The notes below the pieces were generated by a model. The model did no database searches and had not been told where the DNA came from. It saw only the letters and a program-made list of their open reading frames with translations. From contig CP111160.1 of assembly GCA_026367775.1 (NCBI GenBank), positions 1,712,454 through 1,776,453 of the forward strand: 64,000 nt of DNA, in the 5' to 3' direction. A program made the position numbers and the translations under genes. This DNA is from Exserohilum rostratum (lineage: Eukaryota > Ascomycota > Dothideomycetes > Pleosporales > Pleosporaceae). Of this stretch, positions 1 to 13,500 are shown piece by piece (the stretch's first letter is position 1; the number at the start of each line of letters is the position of its first letter).

Positions 1-299
1 TTTTTCTGATTTTTTCTAATTTTTTTTAATTTCCCAGCTCTTCAAAACCTCGCTATCTCAGCTATCTCGCTAAATATTTGCAACTTTTGTATAGGAGCTG
101 CGAGCCTCTAAGGTTTTTCCTATACAAATCGCGAGTCATCCTATCTTTTTCTAGCGTGTTATCTCCGCGGTGCAAAATTCAAGCCTAATTAGTTGCCTAG
201 CTTATATAAGAAGAGTAGCCAGTGCTGATAGGCCTAGCTAGCTCGACTCGCTAGTTCTAATAGGTTAATTCCCTTAGTTCTGCCTGGGCGGTTTTAAGC

Positions 300-3200
300 G
301 TAAGCTCTCTGCCTGACGCGCTACGTAGCCCAACAGGGCTACGCTAATTCATCTTCGCTGCTGAATTCTTCAGCAGTGTTAGAGGCGTCTTTAGGCATTA
401 GTTGCCAGTTTATTAGTAGCTTATAGCCTAGAGGTTTTAGTTTCACAGGGTTACGCTAGTAAAAGAGATGCGCGTCGTAATAGTCGCTATAATCAGACAC
501 TAGATGCCAGGATAGTTTAGGAAAATCCGTCCACTTGACGAGATAAGCCTATTAGCCTTTAAGCTGGCCGCGTTTAGGCTTACCGCAGTCTAGAAATTCG
601 TCTACTAGCCACTCAGTGTGCGTCTCTCCTGATTCATTGGTGATCTCGACGGCTAGGGGTTGCGGCGGATTCTAGTCTAGCACTGCTTTATCTACTGCCA
701 AGCGTAGCAGATTTGGATGGTACACAGGGAAGACGCTGTTGCGGATCATATCCTCTAGCAATTCTAGTTTATAGGCTTTGCTAAAGTAAACTACCCTGGT
801 AATCTTATATAGCCCAGCCTAGTAGTGGTCTAGCTTTTTTAATCTTCGCAGTGTGCTCTAGTTGGTTATTAAGAGCTATACTAAATCGCCCACCTTATAA
901 AGAGGGACGGCGTAGCGCCTAGCATTAGCCTGAGCGTTTTGTTCATACTAAGACTATCACAGCTGCTCCTTAAGATGCTCTACTAAATCTAAGTATGAGT
1001 TAAGCATCTCGTCCGCGCGGATAGCTTGGTCCTTGGCCGGACTATAGTGATTAGCGTCCATATTTTTAGCTAGATAAATCCCGCTCCTCAGGTGGTAGCC
1101 TAGATCTGCAAAGAACAGGGTTATTCCTATACTCTTGTTTACAGTATCGTTAGATTAGAACTCAGCAACATGCAGCTACAAAGCCCAGTCGTCCTATGCA
1201 TAGTTAACATATTAGCGGAGGAACGTCTCCAGCGACTAGTTGGCGCGTTCAGTTTAGCTATCTGTTTCTAGGTGATAGGCTGTAGAGAGCTGGCGTCAGA
1301 TGCGTAGGCGCTTGCAGATTTGCTGCCAGAAGGGGGCGACAAAATTAGTGCCGCGGTCTGAGGTAATGCTAAGGGGTAGGCCATATAACTTAAAAACTTC
1401 TATAAAGCAACGTGCTGCTTCGCGAGCTAAACGCCCGTAAGTAGGGAAGAAATGTCGGCGCTTAGTTAGGCGGTCCACTACAACCAGGATATTCTAGTAC
1501 TCCCAGCCTTCTATTCGCGACGGAGGCAGATCCTGGATAAAGTCAACCATTAAGTCTAACCAGCGGCTATAGGGAATTAGCAAAGATTGCAGGTAGCTAT
1601 TCTTCCCCTCCCTCAGCAATTTAGTACGCCTATAAACGCCACAGGCGTTATAATACTATGTGATAAATTAAGCCATCTTAGGCCAGTAATACCAGCTGTG
1701 CATCAAATAGAGCGTAGCTTGAGGTCCTTTATAGCCAGCAATTTTGTAGTTATAGTAGAGGTCTAAGATACGTCTTTATAAGCGGGAGTTCTTTAGTATG
1801 TAGAGGCAAGTCCTATCTAAAAATAACTAGCGCTGCTCGCCTTCTCTAGATGCGGACAGGTCCAAGGCGTTGAAAAAATATCCATTCTAATAGAACCATC
1901 TTAGCAATTTAAGTGCGTGTGTGTCCAGGAATTCAAACGCGCGCTGTGCCATTTCGTCTTCCTAGTAGGCTTCTGTAAGCATTTCCTCTATCAAGCGAGG
2001 GTCTTATTCGTAGGGCGGCAATGGTTCAACTATGGTCTCTTAGTCCGTCATATAAGCTGCGTTAGTTGCTATAACCCATAGCACTATGGCGTGTTCCTAA
2101 CTCAGTGTGTCCAGATCCTTAGACGCTAGTAGCGAGAGCGTTCGCAAGGCTGTCTAGATAGCTGGGCTCATGCCTAGGGACAGGACCTTCAGTCCAAGGA
2201 CGACTTTATGATCCGCGTAGCGGGGATCCTCTGGGTCGTCTAGCGTGTCTTGAGAGCGTCAGGTCAAAGCATCAGCTTCATTATTAGTACTACTAGGTGC
2301 GTAGGTAATTTTGAAATTAAATTAAGACAAGAATAATAACTAGCGGGCTTACCTCTAGGTAAGCTTTTTTACAGTTATAAACGATTCTAGATTTTTGTAA
2401 TCTAAAATAACTTAAATAGTGTATAGGGACCTAATTAGCTTAGGTTCCTATTCTTTAAAGGCCTAGATAATGCCTATTAATTCAAGGTTATAAATATCAT
2501 AATTGCACTTAGCTATAGTATACTTTTTTAAGAAAAATACAATAGATTGCAGGTCCCTATACGTATTACGTTACTTTATAACTCCTCTAGTTGCCTATCT
2601 AGAGGCATCTATAAAGATGAAAATTTCCTTAGTTGGATTAAAATGTATAAGAACAATTCTAGGTTAAAATACGTCCTTTAGTGCCTAGAACGCAGCCATC
2701 GTGTCAGGGTTCTATTGTAAGGTTTCATACACTATATAGCTCTTGCCTATAGTTCCATCTTTCCTTAGGCGGCCTAGCTTTACTTAAGCCTAAATCATCA
2801 AGGTAAGGGGAAGCGCGATTTCGGAGTAGTCCTTAATAAAGCGGCGGTAGAATCCTATATAACCCAGGAATACCAGGAGGCCTTTCGCGTTATCAGGTAT
2901 TGTCCAGTCTTTAATACATTCCACTTTAGCGGGATCCATTTTAATGCCCTAGTCCGTAATCATTATGCCTAGAAACTTGACTTAGGTTTTATAGAATTCT
3001 AATTTCTTAGGGTTAATATAGAATCCTTTAGCTTTTAGCCAAGAAAGAACCGTTTTCACATATCGTACGTAGTCAGTTTCGTTTTCTAAGTATACTAGAA
3101 TATTATCAAGGTACGCTATGCAGCAGTCGTCTAGTAGATCAAACAGCGCGCTATTAATAGCGCGTTAGAACGTCGCTGGGGCATTGCATAACCTAAAGGG

Positions 3201-4500
3201 CATGACTTTATACTAATAAGTGCCTTAATAGGTAGAGAATGCTATTAACTATTCCAACCCCACTTTTATCTAGATTCAATAGAAGGCGTAAATAACGTTA
3301 AACTTTAAGAAGATTATAGCTTTATTCAACTTTGCGAGCGTTTCTTAGAAAAAGGGAATAAAGTAGCAGTCTTTAATAGTAGCGTTATTAAGATCACGAA
3401 AGTCTACACACACGCAAATACCTCTATCTAGTTTTCCTACAATAAGTAACAAGTTACGTGCTAGAGAGTTGCATTTTTTAATAAAGCCCTAGGCCTCTAT
3501 TCTTTCTACATAAGCTTAGATGGCTTCTAGTTACGTGCCTAAAAATAGGCGTGCCTGGTAGTTAGGGATTTTTACGCCTGGCTTAAGCTTAATCTCTAAA
3601 TCCAGGTCCAATCTTTCCGCTAATATAGCTGCAGCTATTTTATTAAAAACTAGGATGCACTCCGCGTATATCTTAAAAAGAGACGGCGGTAGGATATCCT
3701 AAAGGCGCACCTCTAGGGGAGCGTCTATATACTTGTTAAAGTCATCCCCTATTACTACTTAGCGAAGATATGCGTCCGCCACCTATAAGGTAATAATTGC
3801 AAACACGTTTATAGATTTCTTTGCTATTTTCTACATCGCTTACAGTAAGATATGTTAAATATCTACTAAATTCTGTCTAGGTGCTTCTACTACAGGTGTG
3901 GCCCTAGAAGGAGTTTCGCACTCTAGGTGTTATTGCTTAAGGTAGTCACCCTTACATTAAACTACTAGCTCGTATTTAGATTGCTAGCAAGTAGCTTTGT
4001 AGTAGGGATCTAGAAAGGAAATCCTGCCACGTCTATAGTTAAGATAGGGTTAGTGGGTGCGGCGCCAGCTAAACCCTAAGACTAGGTCAAAGTCGCCGCA
4101 TAATTTAACTACGTATACTAAGACTCGCTCTAGATGCAAGTCTATACAAAGATAGAATTCTACTTAATACGTAATTATCTTAGTAGGTTTACTTGAATAC
4201 CCCTTATAGGGTTAAGGTTAGACTAAGCAGATTTGTTGGAGTGTACAAATCTGCTTCAGGAAGGCGGACGAGATAAAATTCTTGTCAGCCCCATCGTTAG
4301 CCAGCGTTTAGGTAACGTGTAGTGAGTCTAGGTGCCTGCCTAGGTATAAATAAAATAAGAACTAAGAGAGGTTTAAAAGAGTATCACAGTTTTGTATAGA
4401 GGTAACCATACGTCATAGTAGCGTTAGCGACAGTATAGGGCCCAATAACACAGTAGAAGCGCGGAAGTTAGCCTTCCATTCTGCTTGGGGGACCTCAGGC
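300..4500 (-). pseudogene. pol (protease-RT-RNase H-integrase-chromodomain) remnant
   Basis: Minus-strand polyprotein remnant. The RT catalytic box reads YLDN instead of YLDD near 3100-3110, so one catalytic Asp codon is altered. RNase H keeps the FIDAS motif and a CNYDIYNLELIGI stretch near 2490. The longest uninterrupted piece is the integrase core at 1296-1478, with SDRGTNFVAPFWQQICKRL matching the usual D-x-G-T-x-F block. The chromodomain follows (EWLVDEFLDCG about 600-640; YLVKWTDFPKLSW about 490-545), as in Tf1/sushi-type chromoviruses. Stops at several points (for example around 550-560) make it non-functional as written. Confidence 0.85.
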
Positions 4501-4589
4501 GTAGGCCATACGCCTAAGGTTAAGCGTTTTCCAATTCGCTACCCTCTTCCTCTTAATCTAATTTAGCAGGGTCTTCTAAGTAATAGCTC

Positions 4590-6407
4590 GCCAGGTCTTC
4601 ATCTTCAGATGTTATAACGTGTGCCTAGTAGTGCTGCACCTTATATTTTCTTGCAGGACAGTTATACATAAGGTGGCCTCTCTCTTTACAGTTAAAGCAC
4701 AACTAATTAGTTTTCTCTTTAGGGGCGGCCTTCTCAGCTGCAGGTCCCCATAGTCGTCCTCTCGTTGCTATATTCTAACTAGCACTAGTCGTTGTAGGAT
4801 TCTCATACAGTAGTAAGTAGCGCTTATTCGCTCTTCTTATATTCTGCTAATCAAAGCGATTCACGCGTCCTAGTTGGTTGCAGGCCAGGAGGGGCCAGGG
4901 AATTAGATCAGCGTTATTAGCGACTTGTGAGACCAAGTCGTAGAGGGAGAAAAACTCCTATTCTATTACCATCGTATAATTAATAGCGGCAAGGCTATTA
5001 CGTAGGTAGTCTAGAAGTTTCTACATAAGCGTCACTCCGCGTAATAGCTAAGGGATACAGAGAATAGTAGATAGGCGAATAAACTTTACGCAGAACTTGT
5101 TCCAAGCAGCCCATTTGCTATGTTTAGTTTTCTAGGGGTATAACAATTACTCTATATCGCGCATAGCTGTGGCGACAGGGTTCGTGTCGCTATAGGCATG
5201 CTAGAGTGCAACTAGTGCATCCATGTCATTATTAAATCGCGGGGTCACGCCTGTCTCTGGTGCTAACAGCAAGGCTTTAGCTTCTCCTCCTATATTACAG
5301 TAGATAGAGTATGCCCTTATTCCCGCGTCCTAGTATAGCTGTCCCTTAAACTACCAAAGAGTAGCTAGTTCTTAAAAAAAACAATTAAGGTCCCCCAGTC
5401 TTCTAGTAAATAGTTTAGGCTAGCGGATAGTGTAATTATTCTATGCGGACTAGTTAAACAAGTTATCAATCATCGTCTGCATATACTAGAGACTATTAGG
5501 GACTAGTTGCTCTAGGAGATTAGCCAGGGGTTTAGGGCGGCCGTATTGTCTTCTAAGAGTAGCTCTAGCCCTTAAGTCACCTGGCTTCAGAATGCCAGTG
5601 TATTATAGGGCTTGGGTGTTGCATAGTAGAAGATCGTCAGGGGAACCTAGGTCCGTGATTGGGCTGCGGGCCTTTGGCAGGTCTGAGCCTTGACGGATTA
5701 GGCTAGCAGCCAGATCCTCGTATTTCTGCTGCCAGAATTCGGCTTGTGCCCGCTGCTCTAGCGATGATTTCTTCCAGAGGGCTCCTTTTTCCTGCTAGTC
5801 GTTAAAGTCCTCAATCAACTGCTGGTACTTTTCCACCACTATAGAGTAGTCCCTTGCTTATTAGTAAGCTTGGTCAAGGTCGCCTTAAGTCTTGGCTAGC
5901 TCATGCCATATCTCAGACAAGTGTCAGGTAGCTCTTATTAGAGCGTATTAGAGCCCCGACGAGAGTCGTGCTAGCTATACTAGATCCAGGCCTAGTAGGT
6001 TTCCCGGGGTGAGCTCCCTTAGTAGCCAGTCTTGCTTGCCAAAGACCTTAGTCAGCCAGGCCGAAGTTGCGCTCTGCTTAGACTCATTCCAGACTATTTT
6101 TAGTGTCTTAAGAAGGGCTGTAGAGTCGTAGACTACAATATTAGAGGGGAAACCAGTCTCAGCGGCTTCGCGTTTAAGCTTCTGGTAGTGGTTAATTGAG
6201 GTTCCTAACTTGGTTTAGAGTTTCCAAATTGTCAAGTTTGACCCTTCATCCTCTATATCTATTTTAACTGAACTTCCCTGGTATAAGGAGTTGCGAGAGG
6301 TATGTGGTTAAAATTTTTTACTTGACGAGCGGGTAGAGCTGGCTAAAGCTGATCAAGAGGCTGGCTCGGCTCGGCGTTTGCTTTTATCCTCATTAGACCT
6401 TTCTACC
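4590..6407 (-). pseudogene. gag of the minus-strand gypsy element
   Basis: The frame opens with an ATG at 6405-6407 and a basic N-terminus (MVERSNEDKSKRRAEP). It runs with interruptions to a CCHC zinc knuckle, CFNCKERGHLMYNC, at 4658-4699. Cys-X2-Cys-X4-His-X4-Cys is the nucleic-acid binding motif of retroviral and retrotransposon Gag. In-frame stops, including one just after the knuckle, show it no longer encodes a full protein. The knuckle marks the gag C-terminus, so the protease begins near 4500. Confidence 0.75.
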
Positions 6408-6614
6408 ATGGCGGTGGCCTTAAGGAGGATATAATCCTATAATAGCTTAACGTGCAGGCTATCTAGGAGCTGGTGTAGTAAGAAAAAATTAAACAATAGC
6501 GTTTTTATTACGCAGTAGCTCAACTGCAGGCTAATTAGCTAGGAGCTTAGTAAATTATCGCAGAATTCCCCTTAAGCCTAGAGGTCCCCCTCTTCTTCCT
6601 AAAGAATAGGGGTA

Positions 6615-6735
6615 TAGCTCTTATCAAAGAGCTAAATCTCTATAAATTTCTTAGCAGTAGAGCCCTTACCAAAGGGCTATTTTTTAAATAAGGTGATGCT
6701 TTTACTAAAAAAGCTCACTAGCCTTACCAAAGGCT
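6615..6735. repeat. Three short hairpins with a shared A(C/T)CA loop
   Basis: Three perfect hairpins lie upstream of the gypsy gag start: TAGCTCTT-ATCA-AAGAGCTA at 6615-6634, AGCCCTT-ACCA-AAGGGCT at 6661-6678, and AGCCTT-ACCA-AAGGCT at 6720-6735. A looser inverted pair (TTGTTGCCT / AGGCAACAA) follows at about 6779-6834. They sit where the 5' LTR or leader of the minus-strand gypsy element should be. Function is unknown. Confidence 0.6.
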
Positions 6736-6989
6736 TATAGCGCTTAAATTTAAAAAATTCTAGCAACCTACGCTATTTGTTGCCTGCAAGGTCCAAAGGA
6801 TACAGGTCTGCTATTATGTTAGGTAGGCAACAAGGAAAGAGGAGGAAGCTAATAGAATAGGTAGATTCAAGAAGGTAAAATAGCAGACACAAAGCTATCT
6901 AAGTAGGTAGTCTATAATATATAGTAAGGCACTAGCGGGTAAGCTAGGCCTAATAGAGAAAGAAGCGTGAATAGGGGGAAAAGTAAGGG

Positions 6990-9899
6990 GAAGCGGAGCG
7001 TAGCCCTTACAGTTAGTAATACTAATAAAATACTAAATAAATAAGTTTAGAGAACTATTTAAAGAAAATAAAGTAATAGACTTAGTAGAATATTAGAACT
7101 AGAATTATAAGATTATTCTTAAAAATAGAGCTAAGTTAAGCCTAAAAGAAATATACTCTATATTACTTAAGCATAACACTAAGTTATAGAATTACCTCTA
7201 GAAGAATTTAAAAAAGGGATTTATTAGACTAGAATATAGCCTAATAGCTTCTCTAATTCTATTTATAAAGAAACTTAATAGGAAGTAGTAACTATATATT
7301 AACTACTAATAGTTAAATATAGTTATAGTAAAGAACTAATATTATTTACTACTTATGGAAGAGCTTATAAATTAACTTTAAAAAGCTAAGTAGTTTATAA
7401 AGTTTAACGTCTATAAAGAATTCTAATAAATTAGAATTAAGAAAGAATATAAGTAAAAGATAGCTTTTAAGATAAAGTATAGACTATATAAATATATAGT
7501 TATACTATTTAAGTTAATAAATACACTAGTAACCTTTTAGTTAGTTATTAACTAGGCTCTTTATAAGTATTTAGGAGTATTTATTATAGTATATTTAGAT
7601 AATATACTAGTATATACTAATAAGACACTTAAAGAATATATTAAATATATTAAGAAGGTACTATAGAAGCTTAAAGAGTATAAGTTATACTTATAAGCTA
7701 GTAAGTGTAAGTTTTATATAAAGGAAACTAAGTACTTAGGCTTTATTATTTTAATAAAGAGTGTTAAAATAAATCTAAAGAAGATCTAGACTATATAGGA
7801 ATAGCTAACTCTTAAGATAGTTAAAAATATATAATTCTTTCTAGAATTTATAAACTTTTATAGAAAGTTTATTAGAAACTACTCTTAAATTATAACCCCT
7901 CTTATAGAGATTATAAAGAAAGAAGTAAAGTTTAAATAGACTTAAGATTACTAAGATATATTTAAAACACTTAAGTAAGTATTCTTAAAAGCTTCTATAC
8001 TAGAGATATATAACTTAAAATAAAAAACGTAAGTTAAAACTAACGCGTTAGATTATATACTGAGAGCTATATTATTATAGTAGTGCCTAAATAAGAAATA
8101 AAGACTAGTATTTTACTATTAACAAAAGTTCTTAGGAGTAGGACTAAACTATAATATTTATAATAAGGAACTACTAAAAGTAGTGAATACCTTTAAATAG
8201 TAAGAAGTGTATTTATTAAGCTTACCTTATATAATTAAAGTATTTTCTAATTACTAGAATTTAATAAGTTTTATAATAACTAAGAAACTTAATTAATAAT
8301 AAGTCTAATAGGCTAAGATATTAGATTAGTTTAACTTTAAAATAACTTACTAAGCTAGATTACTTAATAGAGCTATAAACGCTTTAAGCTAAAGATCTAA
8401 CCTACGTAAAGAAGGTTATTAAGAACTATATAATATAGTACTTAAGATAATACCTAATAGCACTTTAAGGTATAACTAGCTAGACTTAGTAAGAGTAAAA
8501 GTAGTAGCTTACTAAGTTATAACACTTTAATAATAATAGTAAGAGAAAGCTATAAACTAGTAATTTAAGCTTAATACTAAGAGCTTTAATAAATTATTAT
8601 TTAAATAAATAAGAGTACTAAGATATAATTTTAAAAGATAAAATATATATACCTCTATATATAAGATTAAGTCTTATTAAAGAATTATATAAGTTCTTAG
8701 AATATAGACACGTAGGAATAGAAGAAATAGTTAGAAGACTAGTGAAAGTATTTACTATACTACGCTTATAAGTAATAGTATAGAATACTTTAAGTAACTA
8801 TTTAGTATATTATTAGAATAAGCTTAAGAGATATAAGCCTTATAGCCTATTATAACCTTTATAGCTACTAATTTAACTTTAAACTAGTGTTATAATAGAC
8901 TTTATAGTAAAGCTTTTAGAATTATTAGAACTTAAGTCTAACTAACTTTATAACATAATACTAGTAATTATAGACTAATTAACTAAAGTAGTAAAGTTTA
9001 TACTACTAAAAAAGGCTATTATAGTAGATAAATACGTATATAAAGTTACTAAGGCACTAGTATTAGAGTATAAAATACCTAAAGAATTTATAATAGATAG
9101 AGATAAACTATTTACATGTAAGTACTAGAATATATTTCTAGCAAAATTAGAAATAAAGAAAAAGCTATTAATAAGCTTTTACTCTAAAATAGATAGCTAG
9201 ATAGAATAAATAAACTAAACTTTAGAGTAATATTTATAAATATACGCTAATAAGTTATAAAATAACTAAGTTAAACTCCTACTAATAGCGTAATTAGCCT
9301 ATAATAGCTTAAAGTTAGCTATAATAAAGAAGTTACTATACTATATAAACTATAGGTATAAGCTAACTACTTACTAAGACCTAAAGGATATTAAAAGTAT
9401 TATAATAGGCGTAAAAGATAAAGTACACTTAATATAAATATTATATAAAAATTAAGTAAGAATATAGCTTAATAGAACCTTATAGTATCTAAGGCTATAA
9501 ATAAGTAAAAGATTAAAGAACTAAACTTTAAAAAAAGAGATAAAGTTTTCTTATTAAAATAAAACTTAAAAACTAAATAACTATATAGAAAATTAGATAA
9601 CCTCTAAGTAAGACTATTTAGAATTCTAAAGGAAATTAGGAAAGTAAATTATAAACTAAAACTCCTATAATGTATAAAAATCTACCCGATCTCTTATAAG
9701 AAACTTTTAGAGCTAGCACTTTTAGATACTAAGCTAGTAATAAATATAGAGCTTAAAAATAATAAGTATAAAGTTAAAAAAATTATAAACTTATAAAAGT
9801 TCAAAAGTTAGTAAAAGTACTTAGTTAAGTAAAAAGAATAGCCTAAAAGCTATAATACTTAGAAACTTAAAAGAAACCTAATAAATAGTAAGTTACTGG
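6990..9899 (+). mobile_element. Heavily RIP-mutated Ty3/gypsy fragment
   Basis: Extremely A+T-rich DNA with stops in all frames that still reads as gypsy pol on the plus strand when stops are ignored. An RT core YLDNILVYTNKTLKEYIKYI lies near 7590-7650, followed by a tether resembling SKCKFYIKETKYLGFII (to about 7750), RNase H-like sequence about 7990-8350 and integrase-like sequence about 8800-9300. Its 3' end (about 9840-9899) matches the reverse complement of 62728-62790, so both belong to one family. It is cut at 9899 by the 5' LTR of a Copia element. Gag and the left LTR were not found; the left boundary is approximate. Confidence 0.8.
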
Positions 9900-10318
9900 T
9901 GTTGGAGAATAAGCTACCTAGCTGTTCTCTCTATCAGATCTATCAGATCTATCAGATCTATCAGATCTATCAGATCAGATACTAGCTAGGTAATATCAGA
10001 TCTACCGGATCCATGAGATCCGATATCATTACTAGAAGCTATTATGCTTCAATATCTGCTTAAGATCAATATGTTAATGTCTATAACAAGACTATTAATA
10101 TAGATTGGATATTAATAGTACTATAGAATCTTCTAGTCTATCTAGACTTGAGTATTTAAGATAGCTATAGTTAAGTAGATAGAAGAACTAAGGCAGACAC
10201 AGCAATCTTAACTCTCTTAATATCTTTTCTCTATCTTTCTAGCTCTAAGCTATACTAGATCTTTCTCTCCTTACTTCTGCTATCTGCAGCTAGAATCTAT
10301 CCCTAATAGATTCTAATA
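9900..10318 (+). repeat. 5' LTR of Copia copy A
   Basis: 419 bp, starting TGTTGGAGAATAAGC and ending TTCTAATA (TTCTAACA in the 3' LTR, a C-to-T difference of RIP type). It contains a short tandem ATCAGATCT-like run at about 9935-9980 whose copy number varies among LTRs in the window. Confidence 0.92.
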
Positions 10319-10480
10319 GGTTATAAGCCTAGCAATCTATTAAGATATTACAATAAAGGAAGAAGATTCTAAGGAAGAGGCTACGTGTCTACTAGCTTAG
10401 TAATAAGCTGCCTCTAGTAAGAGCTAGGAAAAGATTAGCTTGTTAGACTAGCATTAACTTAGGTTTTAACTTAGGCTTTA

Positions 10481-10520
10481 TTCTATTAGATTCTATTAGA
10501 TTCTATTAGATTCTATTAGA
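10481..10520 (+). repeat. Minisatellite TTCTATTAGA x4 in the Copia leader
   Basis: Four exact tandem copies of the 10-mer TTCTATTAGA lie between the 5' LTR and gag of Copia copy A, followed by degenerate copies to about 10550. No function can be assigned. Confidence 0.85.
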
Positions 10521-13500
10521 CTATACTAAACTCTATTATATTCTATTAAGCTAGCATAGCTAATATCATTTAAGATTAGACTGATTCTATTAGATCCAGC
10601 TTGGAATAGCCAGCTTAGATATTAGATCTAATATATCGTGGTTACTAGAGTAAGCTATACTAGCAGAAACCCTATTAGTTAAGAGTAAGCTATAGCTATT
10701 ATAGCAGAAAACTCTAGTTAGGGGTAAACTAAAGCTAGGAAAACTCTATAGCTACCTCTAAGTTAATAGGATAAGTAGAATAAAGACTACCTCTAAGCCT
10801 ATTAGAACAAGTAGCAATATATCTGCCTCTAAGCCTATCCAGGATAAGCAGAAATATCTAAATCTATCTATTAATTAAACGCCAGGTCAAGAGCCCTAAC
10901 CTAGTATCTGCAAAAATCCAAACTTCAGCTAATTGCAAATATCGATATCAATCAATTGCAGCCAGAGTTCTTCTATAGTAAGAATAGTAACTGCGTCTAT
11001 ATCTAGTTAGCATAGCTGACAGCAGTATTTTCCGAGTTGGCAAGCTAAAAGGCAGCTCTAACTATAATATCTAGGCACTATAGATTAAATCAATTCTCAT
11101 TTAGCAAGACTGCAGCAAGATAATTATAATAGATCTAGTAAGCTTAACGCAAGCAAACTTTAGAGATTAGTATTAGAAGCTAAGAGAAGCTAAAGCAAAA
11201 GCTCTATCTATTCTCAGGCTAAGCCTAGAAGACAGCCCACTTCTACAGACTAAAGATATTAGTAGCCTATACTACCTATAGAACTAGCTCAAGAGACTAT
11301 ATTCCTAGCAAAGTTTTAGCTCTAATTTCTTAATTAGCAAAGATCTTATTAATATAACACTAGTAAGCTACTAGAATAATATTAAATCCTACTTATAGAA
11401 GATTAGAAGGCTATACCTTAGTTTAGAGGTAAGATAGATTAAATTACCTAGCTAATTTATTACTACTCTAATACTTAATCACCTAAGCTTAGAATTTAAC
11501 TACCTTATTACTATAATAACTTAAGATTTTAGATTAAACAAAGAGATTAATCTAGAAGCAATGTGTAGTTAGATTATCAATGAATCTAGACAGCTTAAAG
11601 CTATAAAACCAAACAGATATATTAGCTATTATAGCGATAGAAGCAGCAGCTTAAATAGATCTAAACAAAAGAGCTACACTAGGCTGTACTAGAAGAACTA
11701 CAGTAGCTTAAACCAAGCTCTAAAGGATATTTAAATAACTCTATTAACTTAGAGATCTAGAACCCTAAAAAGCTACTATTATTATAAAAGAAATAGGCAT
11801 ATAGCTAATTAATGCTAGACCAAAGATCTATCTAAACGTCCTAAATCAATTAATTAGAAAGCTAAAGAAGCTCTATCTACTAAAATATTAGTTAATTAGA
11901 ATATTGCTAATATTAATACAACTAGATCTACTGAATCTATTAGATGGATATTAGACAGCGGAGCTAGCTCACATATCTATTCTAATAGAAACCTGTTTAG
12001 AAATATTAGCAAAGTAAGTAATATCTATATTAGATAGGGCAATATAGATTAGATTTTGCTAGCAACAGTAAAATAAGAAGTACCTATTACTTTTACTAGC
12101 ACTAGCGAGTTAGTAGTGCTAAAGGAAGTTCTCCTAGTACTAGACTTTAGAGTTAATCTACTTAGTCTATACTAAGCAGTCTAGAAAGAAGCTCAATTCT
12201 AGTTCTCTAAGGACAACAGCATTATCAGCTAATCTAGCAAGATATTAGCTAGAGGTCAATACATTAGAAATATCACAATCTTTAATATAATTAGCAATAT
12301 CTAGAAGACTAATTAGATCTAGAATCTAAAGCTTCATTAGACTAGACAATTTAGCCAATCTAACCAACTAAGTAAGATTATCTTAATTAACTAGACTAAC
12401 AACATATTACTCTACCACTATAGATTCAGCTATATTAGCAAGACTAGCCTAAATAAGCTTAGCAAGAAGACTAATAGCTTAAAATTAAAGATTAAGATAA
12501 AAGAAGCTTTTAGTAACTATAAGGTATGCTTAAAAAGTAAGTTTAGTAGCAAAGTTAGTAGAGATCTAATTACCACTCCTATCTATAATTTTAGCAATTT
12601 AATATACTACAATCTTAGAGGGCCTATTAAGCTAAGAACTAATAAGGGCTATAGGTACTATATCACCTTTCTAGATTACAAAACTAAATATTTAGAAGTT
12701 AATCTACTTACTACTAGATCTAAGCTTATAGATCTAGTAAGAGCTTTTATTAAGCGAGTTAAAATCTAGAATTTAAAGCAGATTAAAGCTATCTAAGCTA
12801 ATAACAAGCTTAATATAACAAAGCTGCAAAATGTAGCTACTAGAAAGGGATTTAAACTTTAATTTACTCCTCTATTTAATCTAGAAGGCAAAGGCGGAGC
12901 TAAGCGGATTAACAGAACGCTATTTAATAAGATTAGAGCTCTACTATTTAAAGCCAAAATGCCCACTAGACTATAGGCAGAAGCCTTACTTGTAGCAGTC
13001 TATCTCTACAATAGAACGCCGCATAGTTCTATCTAATTCTAGACACTATTTAAAGCTAAGTACAGACGTAAGCCTAATATTAGTAATATTAAAATATAGG
13101 GATCTCTAGTATATTAAAAAGAGCTAGAAGAATTTCTTAGTAAGCTTAACTCCTAAGTCTAACTATTCTATCTTACTAGCTATATTAGTAACAATCTCTA
13201 CTAACTAATTAATCTTAAGACTAACAAGGTCATAACTACTTATAATATCTAGATTCTAGAGGGAGTATTTAATAACCAGACTTATAAATTAGATCTGCAG
13301 CTAGATATTAAATAAGAGATTAATCCTAATATTAATCTAGAACTAGATTAAATTACTAAGACTAATTAGAATATTAATTAGACAGACTAGTCCACAAGCT
13401 CTATAAGAGTTATTAGCAAGAATCTAATTATTTTAATTAAAAGCAGAGCTAGAACAGCAGAATCAGCTCTATCTAGCAAGACGTTAGAGGATCTAATCCT

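Larger units (their letters stand above)
1..6407 (-). mobile_element. Ty3/gypsy chromovirus, partly RIP-mutated
   Basis: An LTR retrotransposon read on the minus strand, in the order gag (from the ATG at 6407), protease, reverse transcriptase, RNase H, integrase and a C-terminal chromodomain near 440-680. Domains are legible through scattered stop codons: a CCHC knuckle (CFNCKERGHLMYNC, 4658-4699), an RT core with AYLDNILVYLEN (about 3080-3125), RNase H with FNPTKEIFIFIDAS (about 2600-2660), an integrase core (1296-1478) and a chromodomain with YLVKWTDFP. Chromodomain-bearing gypsy elements are chromoviruses. Most stops are TAG/TAA where CAG/CAA or TGG would be expected, the mark of RIP. This copy is clearly less mutated than the elements to its right. 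I did not recognise a matching LTR pair; the 3' LTR probably starts near or beyond position 1. Confidence 0.9.

Noticed and set aside
9935..9980. Regular ATCAGATCT-like short repeats suggesting a CRISPR or satellite
   Set aside because: Repeats are under 10 bp, contiguous and inside an LTR of a fungal genome; no spacers exist.
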